A stretch of 7,705 bases of DNA from JAAYZB01 sp937958685 (GCA_036824265.1 DAITAL010000058.1:1-7705), one strand, 5' to 3'. Positions 1 to 5,413 are shown, counted from the first letter of the stretch. The notes: generated by a model from the letters alone, not told the origin. Numbers and translations are program-made.

Positions 1-607
1 CCTTGATCAGGAACGCGCATTCCCGGATCCGCTCTTCCAAGGTCTGATAGTTGAAAAGCGTCGATGAGAAGATCGTTGGATCAGGCTTGAACCACACTTC
101 CGTTCCTGTCTTCTTGGTTTCTCCGATCACCGTGAGTTCCTGTGTCTTCCGCCCACCGTTCTCAAAACGCATCCTGTACATCAGGCTGTTGCGGTGGACG
201 GTCACTTCAAGAAACTCGCTGAGCGCGTTGACGACGGAGGCGCCGACACCATGAAGACCGCCCGACACCTTATAGGCGCCGCCGGCACCGAATTTGCCAC
301 CGGCGTGCAATTTGGAAAAAATCACTTCCACACCCGTCACACCCGAGGAATGCATGTCGACCGGCATGCCTCTGCCGTCGTCGACAACCAAAATCGAGTT
401 GTCTTCCTTGACAACCACGCGAATCGAGTTTCCATAGCCAGCCAGCACTTCGTCGATCGAATTGTCGATCACTTCCCAGACCAGATGATGCAAGCCGCGC
501 TGATCGGTGGAACCGACATACATGCCGGGACGTTTTCTGACTGCGTCCAATCCTTCGAGGATTTGCAAGGACTGCGCTGTATAAGTTTCCTGGATTGGTT
601 CTCTCAT
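1..607 (-). CDS. parE: DNA topoisomerase IV subunit B, N-terminal part (runs off left edge)
   Basis: This is the ATPase end of a type IIA topoisomerase B subunit, which with ParC decatenates and relaxes DNA. I translated 202 codons without a stop. GHKL ATPase motifs are in order: LEGLDAVRKRPGMYVGST (17-34), the catalytic Glu and Mg-binding Asn in WEVIDNS (44-50; E45, N49), VDDGRGMP (75-82), and the ATP lid GGKFGAGGAYKVSGGLHGVG (103-122), which seems one residue longer than the usual GGKFGxGGYK. The start is ATG at 607-605, with AAGGGGA 6 nt upstream. ParE is preferred over GyrB because of FENGG, KTGTEVWFKPDPTIFS and CAFLIK (GyrB usually has AFLNKG), and because parE diverging from plsY is a known Bacillus order. 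The transducer and TOPRIM domains lie outside the window. GyrB remains the alternative. Confidence 0.88.
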   Translation of the reverse strand, partial: MREPIQETYTAQSLQILEGLDAVRKRPGMYVGSTDQRGLHHLVWEVIDNSIDEVLAGYGNSIRVVVKEDNSILVVDDGRGMPVDMHSSGVTGVEVIFSKLHAGGKFGAGGAYKVSGGLHGVGASVVNALSEFLEVTVHRNSLMYRMRFENGGRKTQELTVIGETKKTGTEVWFKPDPTIFSSTLFNYQTLEERIRECAFLIK

Positions 608-632
608 GCATATTCCCCTTTGCGTTCAATTT

Positions 633-641
633 ATTATATCA
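633..641 (-). promoter_or_regulatory. parE promoter, extended -10
   Basis: Read on the minus strand this is TGATATAAT, a perfect -10 hexamer with the extended TGn element. It lies about 25 nt upstream of the parE start and predicts a leader of about 20 nt containing the AAGGGGA ribosome site. No good -35 is present; the upstream DNA is A/T tracts, consistent with an extended -10 promoter. Confidence 0.6.
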
Positions 642-680
642 AACTTTGCGTTTTTTTTCTTTATATATTTGCTTTATTCA

Positions 681-689
681 TGGTATAAT
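681..689 (+). promoter_or_regulatory. plsY promoter, extended -10
   Basis: TGGTATAAT is a perfect -10 with an extended TGn element. It lies 23 nt before the plsY GTG and 11 nt before its GGAGGT ribosome site (701-706). No convincing -35 is seen. It sits back to back with the parE promoter, with their -10 boxes about 45 bp apart. Confidence 0.65.
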
Positions 690-712
690 CAGAAAAGTTT
701 GGAGGTGCTTGC

Positions 713-1384
713 GTGGTGAAATTCGTCATGGTTCTCATCGCATATTTGATCGGGTCGATCCCGTTTTCCTACATTCTTGGCAAATGGTTCAAAGGTGTGG
801 ATATTCGCAGACATGGCAGCGGCAATCTTGGAGCCACAAATGCTTTCCGTGTGTTTGGGAAAATCATCGGAACCTTGGTTTTGGTGATGGACACGTGCAA
901 GGGCGGCATCGTGGTGGCTCTGCTGCTCTACACCGACCTGTTCTCCGGGATCGAGCTGTTTCATCCGTTGATCTACGGATTGGCGGCCGTCATCGGCCAT
1001 TTGTTTCCGGTTTGGCTCGGCTTCCGGGGCGGCAAGGGGGTTGCCTCGTCCTTTGGGATGCTGCTTGCCTATCAGCCGCTTATCGCTTTGATTATCCTTC
1101 CGCTCTTCTTTCTGATTGAGTTTCTCACCCGTTATGTTTCCGTCGCCTCGACGACAGCGGCTATCGCCACGCTCATCTATGCGTTTGTTCAAGTCCTTGC
1201 TTCGAATTCCGATTGGCCCTTATTGTATATAACATTGATTTCCGTGGTGCTGATCATCTGGAAACACCGCTCGAATTACGCCAGAATCAAATTGAAAACG
1301 GAAAACCGCGTGGCGATGTTTGACCGATTTGATCGCTGGCGCGCCGAGAGGAAGTCTAGAGGCCAAAAACCGAGTCAACACTAG
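713..1384 (+). CDS. plsY: Glycerol-3-phosphate acyltransferase PlsY (acyl-phosphate dependent)
   Basis: This integral membrane enzyme moves an acyl chain from acyl phosphate to sn-glycerol 3-phosphate, the first acylation in phospholipid synthesis. All family motifs are visible: GSGNLGATNAFR (35-46), D60-x-x-K63-G64, GHLFPVWLGFRGGKGVAS (95-112), and KHRSNYARIKLKTENR (184-199). Hydrophobic segments near 3-21, 50-72, 86-103, 114-136 and 145-183 fit the multi-span PlsY fold. At 223 aa it is somewhat longer than the usual ~190-210, because of a basic tail after about 203 (FDRWRAERKSRG). The start is GTG at 713, with GGAGGT ending 6 nt upstream; a second GTG at 716 is possible. It is divergent from parE and probably co-transcribed with the small ORF after it. 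Confidence 0.96.
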   Translation: MVKFVMVLIAYLIGSIPFSYILGKWFKGVDIRRHGSGNLGATNAFRVFGKIIGTLVLVMDTCKGGIVVALLLYTDLFSGIELFHPLIYGLAAVIGHLFPVWLGFRGGKGVASSFGMLLAYQPLIALIILPLFFLIEFLTRYVSVASTTAAIATLIYAFVQVLASNSDWPLLYITLISVVLIIWKHRSNYARIKLKTENRVAMFDRFDRWRAERKSRGQKPSQH

Positions 1385-1386
1385 CC

Positions 1387-1536
1387 ATGCCGCCCATGGC
1401 ATTGTTATTATCGCTTCTGGCCATCTCGGTCTATCTCGACAAGACTGCGCTGTCAGACCAATATCCCTTTTCAGTCCACCATCACCGCGTCTATGATGGC
1501 TGGTCCGCTGGGATCGTAGAATATTCTTATACATGA
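1387..1536 (+). CDS. Small unrecognised protein after plsY, possible membrane anchor
   Basis: A 49-codon ORF begins ATG only 2 nt after the plsY TAG and ends TGA exactly where the terminator stem begins, so it fills the whole space between gene end and terminator. The N-terminus (MPPMALLLSLLAISVYL) has one hydrophobic stretch. The remainder is polar, with a short HHH run and aromatic residues near the end (YDGW, VEYSYT). More than half of its codons end in G or C, much like plsY. I see no Shine-Dalgarno site close to the ATG, so translation would depend on coupling to the end of plsY. An in-frame TAG at 1357-1359 bars an upstream extension. I do not recognise the protein. It may be a genuine small membrane protein, a decayed gene remnant or a chance ORF. 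Confidence 0.42.
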   Translation: MPPMALLLSLLAISVYLDKTALSDQYPFSVHHHRVYDGWSAGIVEYSYT

Positions 1537-1569
1537 AAAAAATACCACACCGGGAATGTGGTATTTTTT
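1537..1569. terminator. Bidirectional Rho-independent terminator
   Basis: A 13-bp perfect stem pairs 1537-1549 with 1557-1569 around a 7-nt loop (CCGGGAA). The core TACCACA/TGTGGTA is flanked by A6 on the left and T6 on the right, so each strand reads as hairpin plus U-tract. It lies between two convergent units, plsY plus small ORF from the left and the GGDEF-EAL gene from the right, and probably ends both. Confidence 0.85.
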
Positions 1570-1573
1570 GGGG

Positions 1574-1611
1574 GATATATACCTATTTAGCCCAATAACT
1601 GGCTATATATC
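1574..1611. repeat. Nested inverted repeat after the EAL gene stop codon
   Basis: GATATATA (1574-1581) is repeated as TATATATC (1604-1611), and within it TAGCC (1588-1592) is repeated as GGCTA (1601-1605). The element abuts the stop codon of the GGDEF-EAL gene and precedes the shared terminator, so it lies in that mRNA's 3' untranslated region. The two stems overlap slightly, so both cannot form completely at once. No function can be assigned. Confidence 0.4.
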
Positions 1612-3647
1612 TAAAGAAGTTTCTCGGGTCGGTGGTGCAGATACCCTTGTTGGATGACACAACCGAGATCGAGCAGGCACTTTTTTTGATCCTCGGTTTC
1701 GACACCTTCCGCAATAATCTCTTTTTCGTAAAGATTGGTGATGTTGCGAATCATTTTGATGATCTCCAGGTTTTTATCGTCCTGCAGGCGGTCAATGAAC
1801 AATTTGTCGATCTTGATGATGTCAAATGGCACGCTCTCCAGGATCGCAAGCGATGAATAATCCTTCCCGAAATCATCAAGCGCGATCTGAAAGCCGCGTT
1901 TCTTGAAATCCTCGATCCTCGCGACACAGACGTCGAGGCTGTTGACGAACGTGCTCTCGGACACCTCGATGCAGATGTTAGCCGGGTACAAGCCTATCTG
2001 CAGCGTTCCCGTGGTGACAAAGTCGACAAATCGTGGATCCATCAGCGAACTCGGGGTGATATTGATGGCGAGTTTGGCGTGGGGATACCTGCCGCTGTTT
2101 CGTAAATAGGCAAACTGCCTTAATGATTCGCTGACGAGATACTTGTCCAGTTGATCGATCAGATTGGCTTCTTTGGCCGCAGAGAACATGTCGATCGGCG
2201 GAATGTAACCGAGGGTGACATCCTTCCAGCGCGCCAACTCCTCCAAATAGACAACTTCGCCGGTGAAGGCGTCGATCGCTTTTTGAAAGTAGACCTCGAT
2301 CACGCCCGTTTCCAAGGCGGTCTTCAGTTTGGCGGAAATCGCAATGTTCTTTTTGAGCGTCTCGCCCATCAAGTTTTGGTATTTGACAATGGCAAACTGG
2401 TTTTCCTGTTTGCTTTCTTTCATCGCCAGCGATGACAGCGAAATCAGTTTTTCGAGACTGTCGCAGTCATCCGGGTAAATGGCATAGCCGATCCGTTTGT
2501 CGACCTGGATCACATTCTCTTCGAGCTGATAAACGCTGGAAACAAATTCCCTGATCAGCTTCAAATGTCTCTCCAAGGCTTCCTCTGTTGCTTCCTTGTT
2601 CATCGTCAGAACCACGAACTTGCTGCCGGAGAACCGGCTGATAATGCAGCTTGGCCCCTCGTATTTCCGCAATTGGTTTGCAATCATGACGATAATCTCA
2701 TCGCCAATCGTATGGCCATAATAGTCGTTGACGTTGGAGAACTGCCATAGATCGATGAAGAAGCACACCGCCCTGTTGACGCTCTTGAGTCCGGAGATTC
2801 GTTCATAAAGCCCTTGCTGGTTGATCAGATTCGTCTGATAGTCGAATGTATGATTGGGGTGGGAGTGCTGTTTGATGTTGATCAGGTTGGTGATTTCATG
2901 GCCGGTACCAATGATCATCAAGATCTTATCGAAGACATCCGTAACCGCCTCGAAGCTCCAATACAGCCACTTTCTGCCTTCACGCGGGCGGTATTCGACG
3001 GTGCTTTGGGAACGGAAATGGGTTCTGATATCCTCAAACCATTGCTTCGCATCGATTCCGAACAAGTCATGCAACTGGACGATATTCTTACCAATGATCG
3101 CCGAAGCTTGCTTGTTACATATTTTGAGGGTGTCTTCAGAAACGAAGATGACGTTTCCCTCAGTATCCAGATTAACCATCAGATCGTGTTTCAGATTGCG
3201 AATGACGATATCGTCTGTCGCTTTGTCGGCCGTCTCGTCAGCACCGGGACTGATACCCGCCGTTTCGGCGAGCTTCACGTCGTGGTAATAAGCGTATTGA
3301 TAGCCATAAACCATGGTTTTATCGCCTTCAAGCAGATTCCTCGTGACGCCAAAAATCCTTTCAAGATCGATTTTGCACTTGGTTGTGCCCACACGGATAT
3401 ACAGATTTTTATGGATTTCAGCGAGATTGCTGATGCGCTCGGCGAATTGATGACGCGTTTTGGACGCGCTGTCATACAAGAAATACTCGAAAACGATGAT
3501 GGCTCCGACAAGAACCAGGCTGCCGCCAATCAAAATGTAAACTTGGCGGTCAGTTGAGCCCGAAAGATGCAAAAAAACCAGGAAAGCAATCAACGCGATC
3601 CCGACACTAATCCATTTGATTTGATTAGCGACAAACTTATCCTTCAT
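1611..3647 (-). CDS. Membrane PAS-GGDEF-EAL protein, probable c-di-GMP phosphodiesterase
   Basis: A 678-aa protein predicted to hydrolyse the second messenger c-di-GMP. Two membrane spans (about 13-28 and 36-57) are joined by a very short loop. A linker and a PAS-like domain follow (about 153-257), then GGDEF (about 270-425) and EAL (about 435-676). The GGDEF signature is replaced by RFSGSKF (338-344), and the upstream DLD is DLW (299-301), so cyclase activity should be lost. The EAL domain keeps its key residues: EEL (469-471, for EAL), N529, E561 in EVSES, DDFGKDYSSL (591-600), K612 in IKID, AEGVET (646-651) and QGY (667-669). Hydrolysis is therefore plausible. The start is ATG at 3647, with GAGGG 3 nt upstream. 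It is transcribed alone from a promoter overlapping a 27-bp repeat also found ahead of the small exported peptide gene. The signal sensed by PAS is unknown. Confidence 0.93.
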   Translation of the reverse strand: MKDKFVANQIKWISVGIALIAFLVFLHLSGSTDRQVYILIGGSLVLVGAIIVFEYFLYDSASKTRHQFAERISNLAEIHKNLYIRVGTTKCKIDLERIFGVTRNLLEGDKTMVYGYQYAYYHDVKLAETAGISPGADETADKATDDIVIRNLKHDLMVNLDTEGNVIFVSEDTLKICNKQASAIIGKNIVQLHDLFGIDAKQWFEDIRTHFRSQSTVEYRPREGRKWLYWSFEAVTDVFDKILMIIGTGHEITNLINIKQHSHPNHTFDYQTNLINQQGLYERISGLKSVNRAVCFFIDLWQFSNVNDYYGHTIGDEIIVMIANQLRKYEGPSCIISRFSGSKFVVLTMNKEATEEALERHLKLIREFVSSVYQLEENVIQVDKRIGYAIYPDDCDSLEKLISLSSLAMKESKQENQFAIVKYQNLMGETLKKNIAISAKLKTALETGVIEVYFQKAIDAFTGEVVYLEELARWKDVTLGYIPPIDMFSAAKEANLIDQLDKYLVSESLRQFAYLRNSGRYPHAKLAINITPSSLMDPRFVDFVTTGTLQIGLYPANICIEVSESTFVNSLDVCVARIEDFKKRGFQIALDDFGKDYSSLAILESVPFDIIKIDKLFIDRLQDDKNLEIIKMIRNITNLYEKEIIAEGVETEDQKKCLLDLGCVIQQGYLHHRPEKLL

Positions 3648-3697
3648 CCGCCCTCACCCGTTTCTGTCATAAAACCAGAAATTACGTCTCTATGCAC
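3644..3697 (-). CDS. Possible 17-codon leader ORF overlapping the EAL gene start
   Basis: In the roughly 100-nt leader, a GTG-initiated ORF runs for 17 codons (ending FMTETGEGG) and stops at TGA. That TGA overlaps the ATG of the GGDEF-EAL gene in an ATGA arrangement. An internal ATG at 3670-3668 could also start it. A GAGG lies only 2 nt before the GTG, too close for a good ribosome site. The ORF also spans a small hairpin (3661-3681). It may be a translational-coupling leader or chance. Confidence 0.2.
   Translation of the reverse strand: MHRDVISGFMTETGEGG
3661..3681 (-). promoter_or_regulatory. Small hairpin just upstream of the EAL gene ribosome site
   Basis: TTTCTG and CAGAAA form a 6-bp stem with a 9-nt loop in the mRNA leader, ending 5 nt before GAGGG. 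It has no U-tract, so it is not a terminator. It does not resemble c-di-GMP riboswitches. It could affect translation, but the stem is weak. Confidence 0.25.
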
Positions 3698-3754
3698 AAC
3701 CTCTTTCTTCTTACAAAGTATTTTGTTTGATACTGTAGCAGGAATCGCAATTAT

Positions 3755-3783
3755 ATTATATAAGTATTAGTAATGAGAAAACA
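3755..3783 (-). promoter_or_regulatory. Promoter of the GGDEF-EAL gene, -35 inside the 27-bp repeat
   Basis: On the minus strand a TGTTTT -35 (3783-3778) is followed by a 17-nt spacer and a perfect TATAAT -10 (3760-3755). The -35 is poor, as expected of an activator-dependent promoter. Most of it lies inside the 27-bp repeat at 3779-3805. The spacing is identical to the promoter of the small peptide gene. Transcription should begin near 3748 and give a leader of about 100 nt. Confidence 0.6.
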
Positions 3784-3805
3784 GCGCGGATATGTCGTAC
3801 TTTTC
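3779..3805 (-). repeat. 27-bp repeat, copy A: probable operator at the EAL promoter
   Basis: This is a perfect 27-bp match to the reverse complement of 4802-4828; the core on the minus strand is GTACGACATATCCGCGCTG. It covers most of the -35 of the GGDEF-EAL promoter and reads in the same direction relative to its gene as copy B does. The outer arms are an imperfect dyad (GAAAA ... TTTTC). It is probably a binding site for the regulator encoded between the two copies. Confidence 0.7.
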
Positions 3806-3808
3806 CAA

Positions 3809-3842
3809 CAAAAAGCGGAGAAAAGTGCATGTCTTCTCCGCT
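3809..3842 (-). terminator. Rho-independent terminator of the HTH regulator gene
   Basis: A 9-bp perfect stem (AGCGGAGAA at 3814-3822 with TTCTCCGCT at 3834-3842) and 11-nt loop are followed on the minus strand by TTTTTG. It lies about 20 nt past the regulator stop and before the EAL promoter, so those two genes should be separate transcripts. Confidence 0.8.
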
Positions 3843-3860
3843 GTTTCATTTTTAAATGGC

Positions 3861-4781
3861 CTACATAATGTTTTTCATCAAGTATTTCATGATGAAGGAA
3901 TCATAGACAATCTTGAAATCCTCTTCAATCAGTGATGTGAACTTCTCAATCTTTTTGGGGTTGCCTTCCATGTGCAAGACATTGTAGCAACGGAACAGCG
4001 CTTCCTCGTATAAAGCATATTCCTCAAGTTTGAAATGGGATAAGGCTTTGTAATAATAGAAATACTCCATCAAGTAATATTGCTTGTAGCGGATTCCCCT
4101 GTTGATTCCAATATCACAGAGTTGAATGACCTTTGGGAAATTTTTTAACACTCCGTGAATTTTGGCAAGCCGCATCAGGATCAGGGCATACACAAGGTCG
4201 CTCTCGCCGCTTAGAATCGTATCCTCGGTTTCAAACAGGCTTGTTAGTTTTTTGAGTAGTTTGTTCTTTTCATCGAATTCAACCAGGCTGATCATGAAAC
4301 TCAGGATCAGAACCTCGATGTCCGTGTAGAAGTTCTGTTTCATGATCGCGGGAAAATTGATCATCTCTTCGGTTCGTTTCAATGTCTCTTCCTTGGAAAG
4401 CTTTCCCAAAAAATAATCATGGAGAATCAGTGCATGATGGAAATACTGGATTCTTTCCTCACCGAAGATGATGTCCTTTTCGAGCTTTATGCGAAGATCC
4501 TGAGCTATCTTGAGATCCTTGTTGACGACGGAATTGTAGTACTCGTCGATCATATTGTACTGCTTGGTGCTCTCTTGTTCGAACTCATGCATGAGTGTCT
4601 TGGTTGGAATCCCGAGTTTTACGGCAAATCGGTCGATTTTTTCGTAAGTGATCTCGCATTCGCCGCTGCGATACCTTTGGTATTGTCTAAGGGAACAAAC
4701 GCCGTCGACGAAATCCTCTTGCGACATTTTCCGTCCATACCGAATCTTTTCCAAATAATTCGCAATCTCCATCGAATTCAT
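3861..4781 (-). CDS. HTH transcriptional regulator with helical-repeat domain, RRNPP/Rgg-like
   Basis: A 306-aa cytoplasmic DNA-binding regulator. Residues about 7-66 form an XRE-type helix-turn-helix (EKIRYGRKMSQEDFVDGV at 11-28, then CSLRQYQRYRSG at 29-40). About 75-300 is all helical, with repeat units resembling TPRs (for example 205-230 and 242-269). Size and layout match peptide-sensing RRNPP/Rgg/PlcR regulators, where the repeats bind a short secreted and re-imported peptide. I infer class from architecture only. The start is ATG 4781, chosen because GAGGTG ends 6 nt upstream; an in-frame ATG at 4874 would put the 27-bp repeat inside the gene. It diverges from a small exported-peptide gene, and identical 27-bp repeats flank it. 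No convincing promoter of its own is seen; a weak TTTCGC-17-TATGTC candidate overlaps copy B and would imply autoregulation. Confidence 0.8.
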   Translation of the reverse strand: MNSMEIANYLEKIRYGRKMSQEDFVDGVCSLRQYQRYRSGECEITYEKIDRFAVKLGIPTKTLMHEFEQESTKQYNMIDEYYNSVVNKDLKIAQDLRIKLEKDIIFGEERIQYFHHALILHDYFLGKLSKEETLKRTEEMINFPAIMKQNFYTDIEVLILSFMISLVEFDEKNKLLKKLTSLFETEDTILSGESDLVYALILMRLAKIHGVLKNFPKVIQLCDIGINRGIRYKQYYLMEYFYYYKALSHFKLEEYALYEEALFRCYNVLHMEGNPKKIEKFTSLIEEDFKIVYDSFIMKYLMKNIM

Positions 4782-4801
4782 GAAAAACACCTCGTTTTCA
4801 A

Positions 4802-4828
4802 GAAAAGTACGACATATCCGCGCTGTTT
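4802..4828 (+). repeat. 27-bp repeat, copy B: probable operator between regulator and peptide genes
   Basis: This is the exact reverse complement of 3779-3805 and lies in the space between the divergent regulator and peptide genes. It overlaps the -35 of the peptide promoter (TGTTTC, 4824-4829). The bases flanking it differ from those around copy A, so identity is limited to the 27 bp. It could act on both divergent genes. Confidence 0.7.
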
Positions 4829-4852
4829 CTAATGCGAAATTTGGTATATGAT
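4824..4852 (+). promoter_or_regulatory. Promoter of the small exported-peptide gene
   Basis: TGTTTC (4824-4829), a 17-nt spacer and TATGAT (4847-4852) mirror the EAL promoter in spacing and in position relative to the 27-bp repeat, while the spacers differ in sequence. Transcription should start near 4859, just ahead of the AAGGGAG ribosome site. Confidence 0.55.
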
Positions 4853-4876
4853 AGTGGCATGAAGGGAGTGTCAAAA

Positions 4877-5041
4877 ATGAAAAAAATTATGAGATGCGCT
4901 TTAATCATGTTAATAGGACTGCAAGTGATCGGCTTTGGCATCAGAAATGCGAACCATGCGGCGATGAATCGAAACGGTAATCCAGAAATTGTTCTTATGG
5001 ACTTCGACAACTCCGGCGAGCCGGAATGGATAACGAGGTAA
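4877..5041 (+). CDS. Small exported protein, candidate signalling propeptide
   Basis: A 54-aa protein of unknown family. The N-terminus has the form of a Sec signal: basic MKKIMR, hydrophobic CALIMLIGLQVIGFG (7-21), then a polar ANHAA (25-29) that could hold a cleavage site. The mature part would be about 25 residues, acidic in the middle (MDFDNSGEPE) and ending EPEWITR. The start is ATG 4877, since AAGGGAG ends 8 nt upstream; ATG 4859 is in frame but coincides with the predicted transcript start. It diverges from an RRNPP-like regulator and has the regulator's candidate operator at its promoter. Small exported propeptides next to such regulators (for example SHP beside Rgg, PapR beside PlcR) often carry the cognate signal. 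That role is inferred from position and form, not from sequence similarity. Confidence 0.65.
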   Translation: MKKIMRCALIMLIGLQVIGFGIRNANHAAMNRNGNPEIVLMDFDNSGEPEWITR

Positions 5042-5057
5042 TCTTTCGCTGAAAGAT
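5041..5057 (+). other. Short hairpin after the peptide gene stop codon
   Basis: ATCTTTC and GAAAGAT form a perfect 7-bp stem with a 3-nt loop that begins at the last base of the peptide stop codon. No U-run follows, so it is not an ordinary terminator. It might stabilise the upstream mRNA or reduce read-through to the next gene. Confidence 0.4.
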
Positions 5058-5080
5058 CATAAGGAAAGGTTGGTATAATC

Positions 5081-5356
5081 ATGCAAAGACAAGAATTCAT
5101 TATTGAACTCGGTGGAATCATCGGGACAATTCACACCTATACCAGAAATCCATTCATGGTCGGTTATACCAAGGAACTGAAAAAGGCAATCAGACTCAAT
5201 GATCCGGAAACGACAAGACTCGTTCTCGACAAGGTCATTGAATGGTACAACGAGGAGATCGACAAGATCACCAATGACGAGTATGTCTTCAACAAGCAAA
5301 TGCACAAGAAGGCATACGACATCTTGCTGGAGTACCGGGAGTCACTCGATTCATAA
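5081..5356 (+). CDS. Unrecognised 91-aa soluble helical protein
   Basis: I do not recognise this protein. It is highly charged, with no signal peptide or membrane span, and looks mostly helical. It begins MQRQEFIIELGGIIGTI, and the C-terminal half is rich in Glu, Lys, Asp and aromatics (for example VIEWYNEEIDKITNDEY). The start is ATG 5081, with AAGGAAAGG (5061-5069) ending 11 nt upstream. It lies 39 nt after the small exported-peptide gene on the same strand, with no clear terminator between, so it may be co-transcribed and share the 27-bp operator. A TGGTATAAT at 5071-5079 is too close to the ATG to supply a normal leader. A terminator follows at 5500-5537. The plus frame is preferred over the antisense ORF because it has a ribosome site and a credible helical composition. 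Confidence 0.7.
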   Translation: MQRQEFIIELGGIIGTIHTYTRNPFMVGYTKELKKAIRLNDPETTRLVLDKVIEWYNEEIDKITNDEYVFNKQMHKKAYDILLEYRESLDS

Positions 5357-5413
5357 CAGGGATTGCTCCATCTGCCGTTGAAACGGCCGAGAACCGCGTC
5401 GTTTTCAAAAGTA

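Noticed and set aside
194..688. Plus-strand and alternative minus-frame ORFs over the first 700 bases
   Set aside because: The ParE frame on the minus strand is unmistakable with ordered GHKL motifs; the others are shadows of it.
2814..3557. 247-codon plus-strand ORF opposite the GGDEF-EAL gene
   Set aside because: It is antisense to the PAS and GGDEF regions, which carry recognisable motifs, and has no ribosome site.
3648..3754. A c-di-GMP riboswitch in the EAL gene leader
   Set aside because: The leader lacks the conserved GGACGCAAAGCC-type core and long paired arms; only one weak hairpin is seen.
3779..4828. The 27-bp inverted repeats as terminal repeats of a small mobile element carrying the regulator
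   Set aside because: There is no transposase. A short TAATG occurs near both outer ends (3771-3775 and 4830-4834) but does not abut the repeats. The identical placement of both copies on promoter -35 boxes is better explained by operators. A genome-wide search for further copies could reopen this.
4811..4839. Promoter of the regulator gene (TTTCGC, 17 nt, TATGTC on the minus strand)
   Set aside because: Both hexamers are poor matches. It would predict autorepression through copy B, but it is too weak to list as a feature.
4782..4874. Upstream start (ATG 4874) for the HTH regulator
   Set aside because: It has no ribosome site, would place the 27-bp repeat and peptide promoter inside the coding region, and adds residues not resembling an HTH protein. 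ATG 4781 has an ideal GAGGTG.
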